This document shows, piece by piece, positions 62,989-64,000 of a stretch of DNA of 64,000 nt (within the stretch, counting starts at the first letter, position 1; every line of letters starts with the position of its first letter). Source of the stretch: Pseudoalteromonas sp. EB27 (GTDB lineage Bacteria > Pseudomonadota > Gammaproteobacteria > Enterobacterales > Alteromonadaceae); assembly GCF_001974875.1 (NCBI RefSeq), contig NZ_MTQD01000001.1:248001-312000 (forward strand), written 5' to 3'. A program made the translations under genes and the position numbers. The notes beneath the pieces are model-generated. The model was given only the letters and a program-made list of their open reading frames with translations. It was not told the origin of the DNA and did not search any database.

Positions 62989-64000
62989 CTATTTGTATTC
63001 GCCAATACCGCCATATGCATTAAGGCGGTTATAAAGTGTTTTAGTACTAATGCCCAGCATTTGTGCAGCAAGCGTTTTATTACCTTGCACCTTATCAAGT
63101 GTTGCATGAATAAGCTCTTTTTCAACTTCTTCAATAGTTTGCCCTGCTGATACTGGCTTATCTGCAGTTTGGTTATTAACACGTGAAAACGGCGACTCTA
63201 AGTTATCAGGTAAAATAATATCGCTAGTTTGCGGGTCACTCATAATGAATGCTCGGTGTATTGCGTGGCGAATTTCGCGCACATTACCTGGCCATTCATA
63301 GCTTTGCAGTTCTTTAAGCTGTGCGGGTGTCCAACTAAATGCGGTACCATTTTCATCATTAAGCTGATCTAAAAATGCTTTCGCTAATAAAGGAATATCT
63401 TCTTTTCTGTCGCGTAGCGGCGGTATATCAATAGGGAAAACAGCCAACCTAAAGTAAATATCTTCACGAATAATATTATTTTGCGCTAAATCGGTAAGCG
63501 AGCGGTTAGTAGCCGAAATAACACGACAATTGGTTGGTATTTCTCTGTTACCACCTACACGTGTTACTTTTTTAGTTTCAAGCACTCGCAGTAAATTTGG
63601 CTGCATATCAATTGGCATTTCGGTCACTTCATCTAAAAACAAAGTACCGTTATTTGATTGCTCAAATACCCCTTCTTTACGGGCTATAGCACCGGTAAAG
63701 GCGCCTTTTTCATGGCCAAATAATTCACTACCTATTAATTCTTTTGAAAGCGCACCACAGTTGCTCGCCACTAACGGGCCTTCGCACTGGCTTGCGTTAT
63801 GAATAGCTTGAGCTACAACTTCTTTACCTGCACCACTTTCACCCATCAACATCACATTGGCATTTGTTTTAGCAACGCGTTCAATCATATTGTAAAGCTT
63901 GTGCATTACTTCTGATTCGCCAATTAAACCACCAAAGTGACGCGTTATACCGCCCGACTTTGCTTTTTTAACTGCTTTTTTAGGGCCATTTAAAACCAGT
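62989..64000 (-). CDS. Sigma-54-dependent response regulator (partial, 5' end outside window)
   Basis: NtrC-type activator. The frame is open to the window edge; the N-terminal receiver expected of this class is not seen. Visible: the linker ending [15 protein letters not shown], then the AAA+ domain with [11 protein letters not shown] (Walker A), GAFTGA loop intact, [13 protein letters not shown] (Walker B) and RDRKEDIP. The C-terminal Fis-type HTH is [20 protein letters not shown]. It is upstream of the DHp mini-gene (14-base gap) and so heads, or is within, the phosphorelay operon; likely its transcriptional output. Whether a receiver is present cannot be judged here. Confidence 0.9.
   Translation of the reverse strand, partial: LVLNGPKKAVKKAKSGGITRHFGGLIGESEVMHKLYNMIERVAKTNANVMLMGESGAGKEVVAQAIHNASQCEGPLVASNCGALSKELIGSELFGHEKGAFTGAIARKEGVFEQSNNGTLFLDEVTEMPIDMQPNLLRVLETKKVTRVGGNREIPTNCRVISATNRSLTDLAQNNIIREDIYFRLAVFPIDIPPLRDRKEDIPLLAKAFLDQLNDENGTAFSWTPAQLKELQSYEWPGNVREIRHAIHRAFIMSDPQTSDIILPDNLESPFSRVNNQTADKPVSAGQTIEEVEKELIHATLDKVQGNKTLAAQMLGISTKTLYNRLNAYGGIGEYK

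Noticed and set aside
1-64000. CRISPR array, prophage, integron or restriction/defence island
   Set aside because: No regularly spaced repeats, phage structural genes, integrase, transposase or recognisable defence genes were found in either strand.

Overview
This window looks like chromosome from a marine gammaproteobacterium of the Alteromonadales, most likely Pseudoalteromonas or a close relative. This is inferred from its AT-rich base composition, from gene content (a Gram-negative class GN sortase system, DUF3581, a glrK-qseG-glrR operon, periplasmic dipeptidyl-peptidases) and from gene order such as holD-rimI. No database search was run. There is no prophage, CRISPR array, rRNA or intact transposase. 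The only mobile-type DNA is three copies of a small terminal-inverted-repeat element (12447-12716, 54740-55009, 58491-58805).

Layout. 1-6 kb: the end of a LysR-type gene, a hybrid histidine kinase, holD-rimI, tRNA-Trp and a BCCT transporter. 6-12.4 kb: guaB-guaA, xseA, an unknown membrane-anchored protein and cysE. 12.4-24 kb: a repeat element, a two-gene membrane/XRE module, an M16 lipoprotein peptidase, a MetJ-box-linked MTHFR-like gene, a GAF-GGDEF gene split by a stop codon, a DEAD-box helicase, DUF3581, a CPBP protease, an RcsF-like lipoprotein and a mini 2OG-Fe(II) protein. 23-34 kb: gltX, a glutaredoxin, proB, an EamA exporter and a complete dedicated sortase system (sortase, one LPxT target, PdsO, and the divergent PdsR/PdsS two-component pair). 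34-42.6 kb: cca, glrK-qseG-glrR-DUF1543, a divergent cluster of four EF-hand mini-proteins, and two TonB-C-like lipoproteins. 42.7-58.5 kb: mostly peptide and amino-acid metabolism plus signalling (amidohydrolase, HDOD, M49-like peptidase, HIT, DPP IV, MCP, M17 aminopeptidase, dinB, thioesterase, aldo-keto reductase, FAH hydrolase). 58.8-64 kb: a five-gene phosphorelay operon running off the right edge.

How parts work together. Three regulatory links can be read directly from DNA. (1) A perfect TGTC-N10-GACA site, the published GlrR enhancer consensus, and a near-consensus sigma-54 promoter lie between glrK and the EF-hand genes. This suggests that GlrK/GlrR controls a set of small secreted calcium-binding proteins. 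(2) A perfect MetJ half-operator lies upstream of the MTHFR-like gene, placing it in methionine/one-carbon metabolism. (3) Four TGGCAA repeats spaced by one or two helical turns lie between pdsO and pdsR and are the best candidate PdsR operator.

The most unusual gene is a 69-residue stand-alone histidine-kinase dimerisation hairpin (62765-62974), with no ATPase domain, inside the phosphorelay operon. Four genes appear interrupted: GAF-GGDEF by TAG, the XRE membrane tail by TAA, and a 2-TM mini-protein and a lipoprotein by homopolymer frameshifts. These should be checked against reads before being called pseudogenes.
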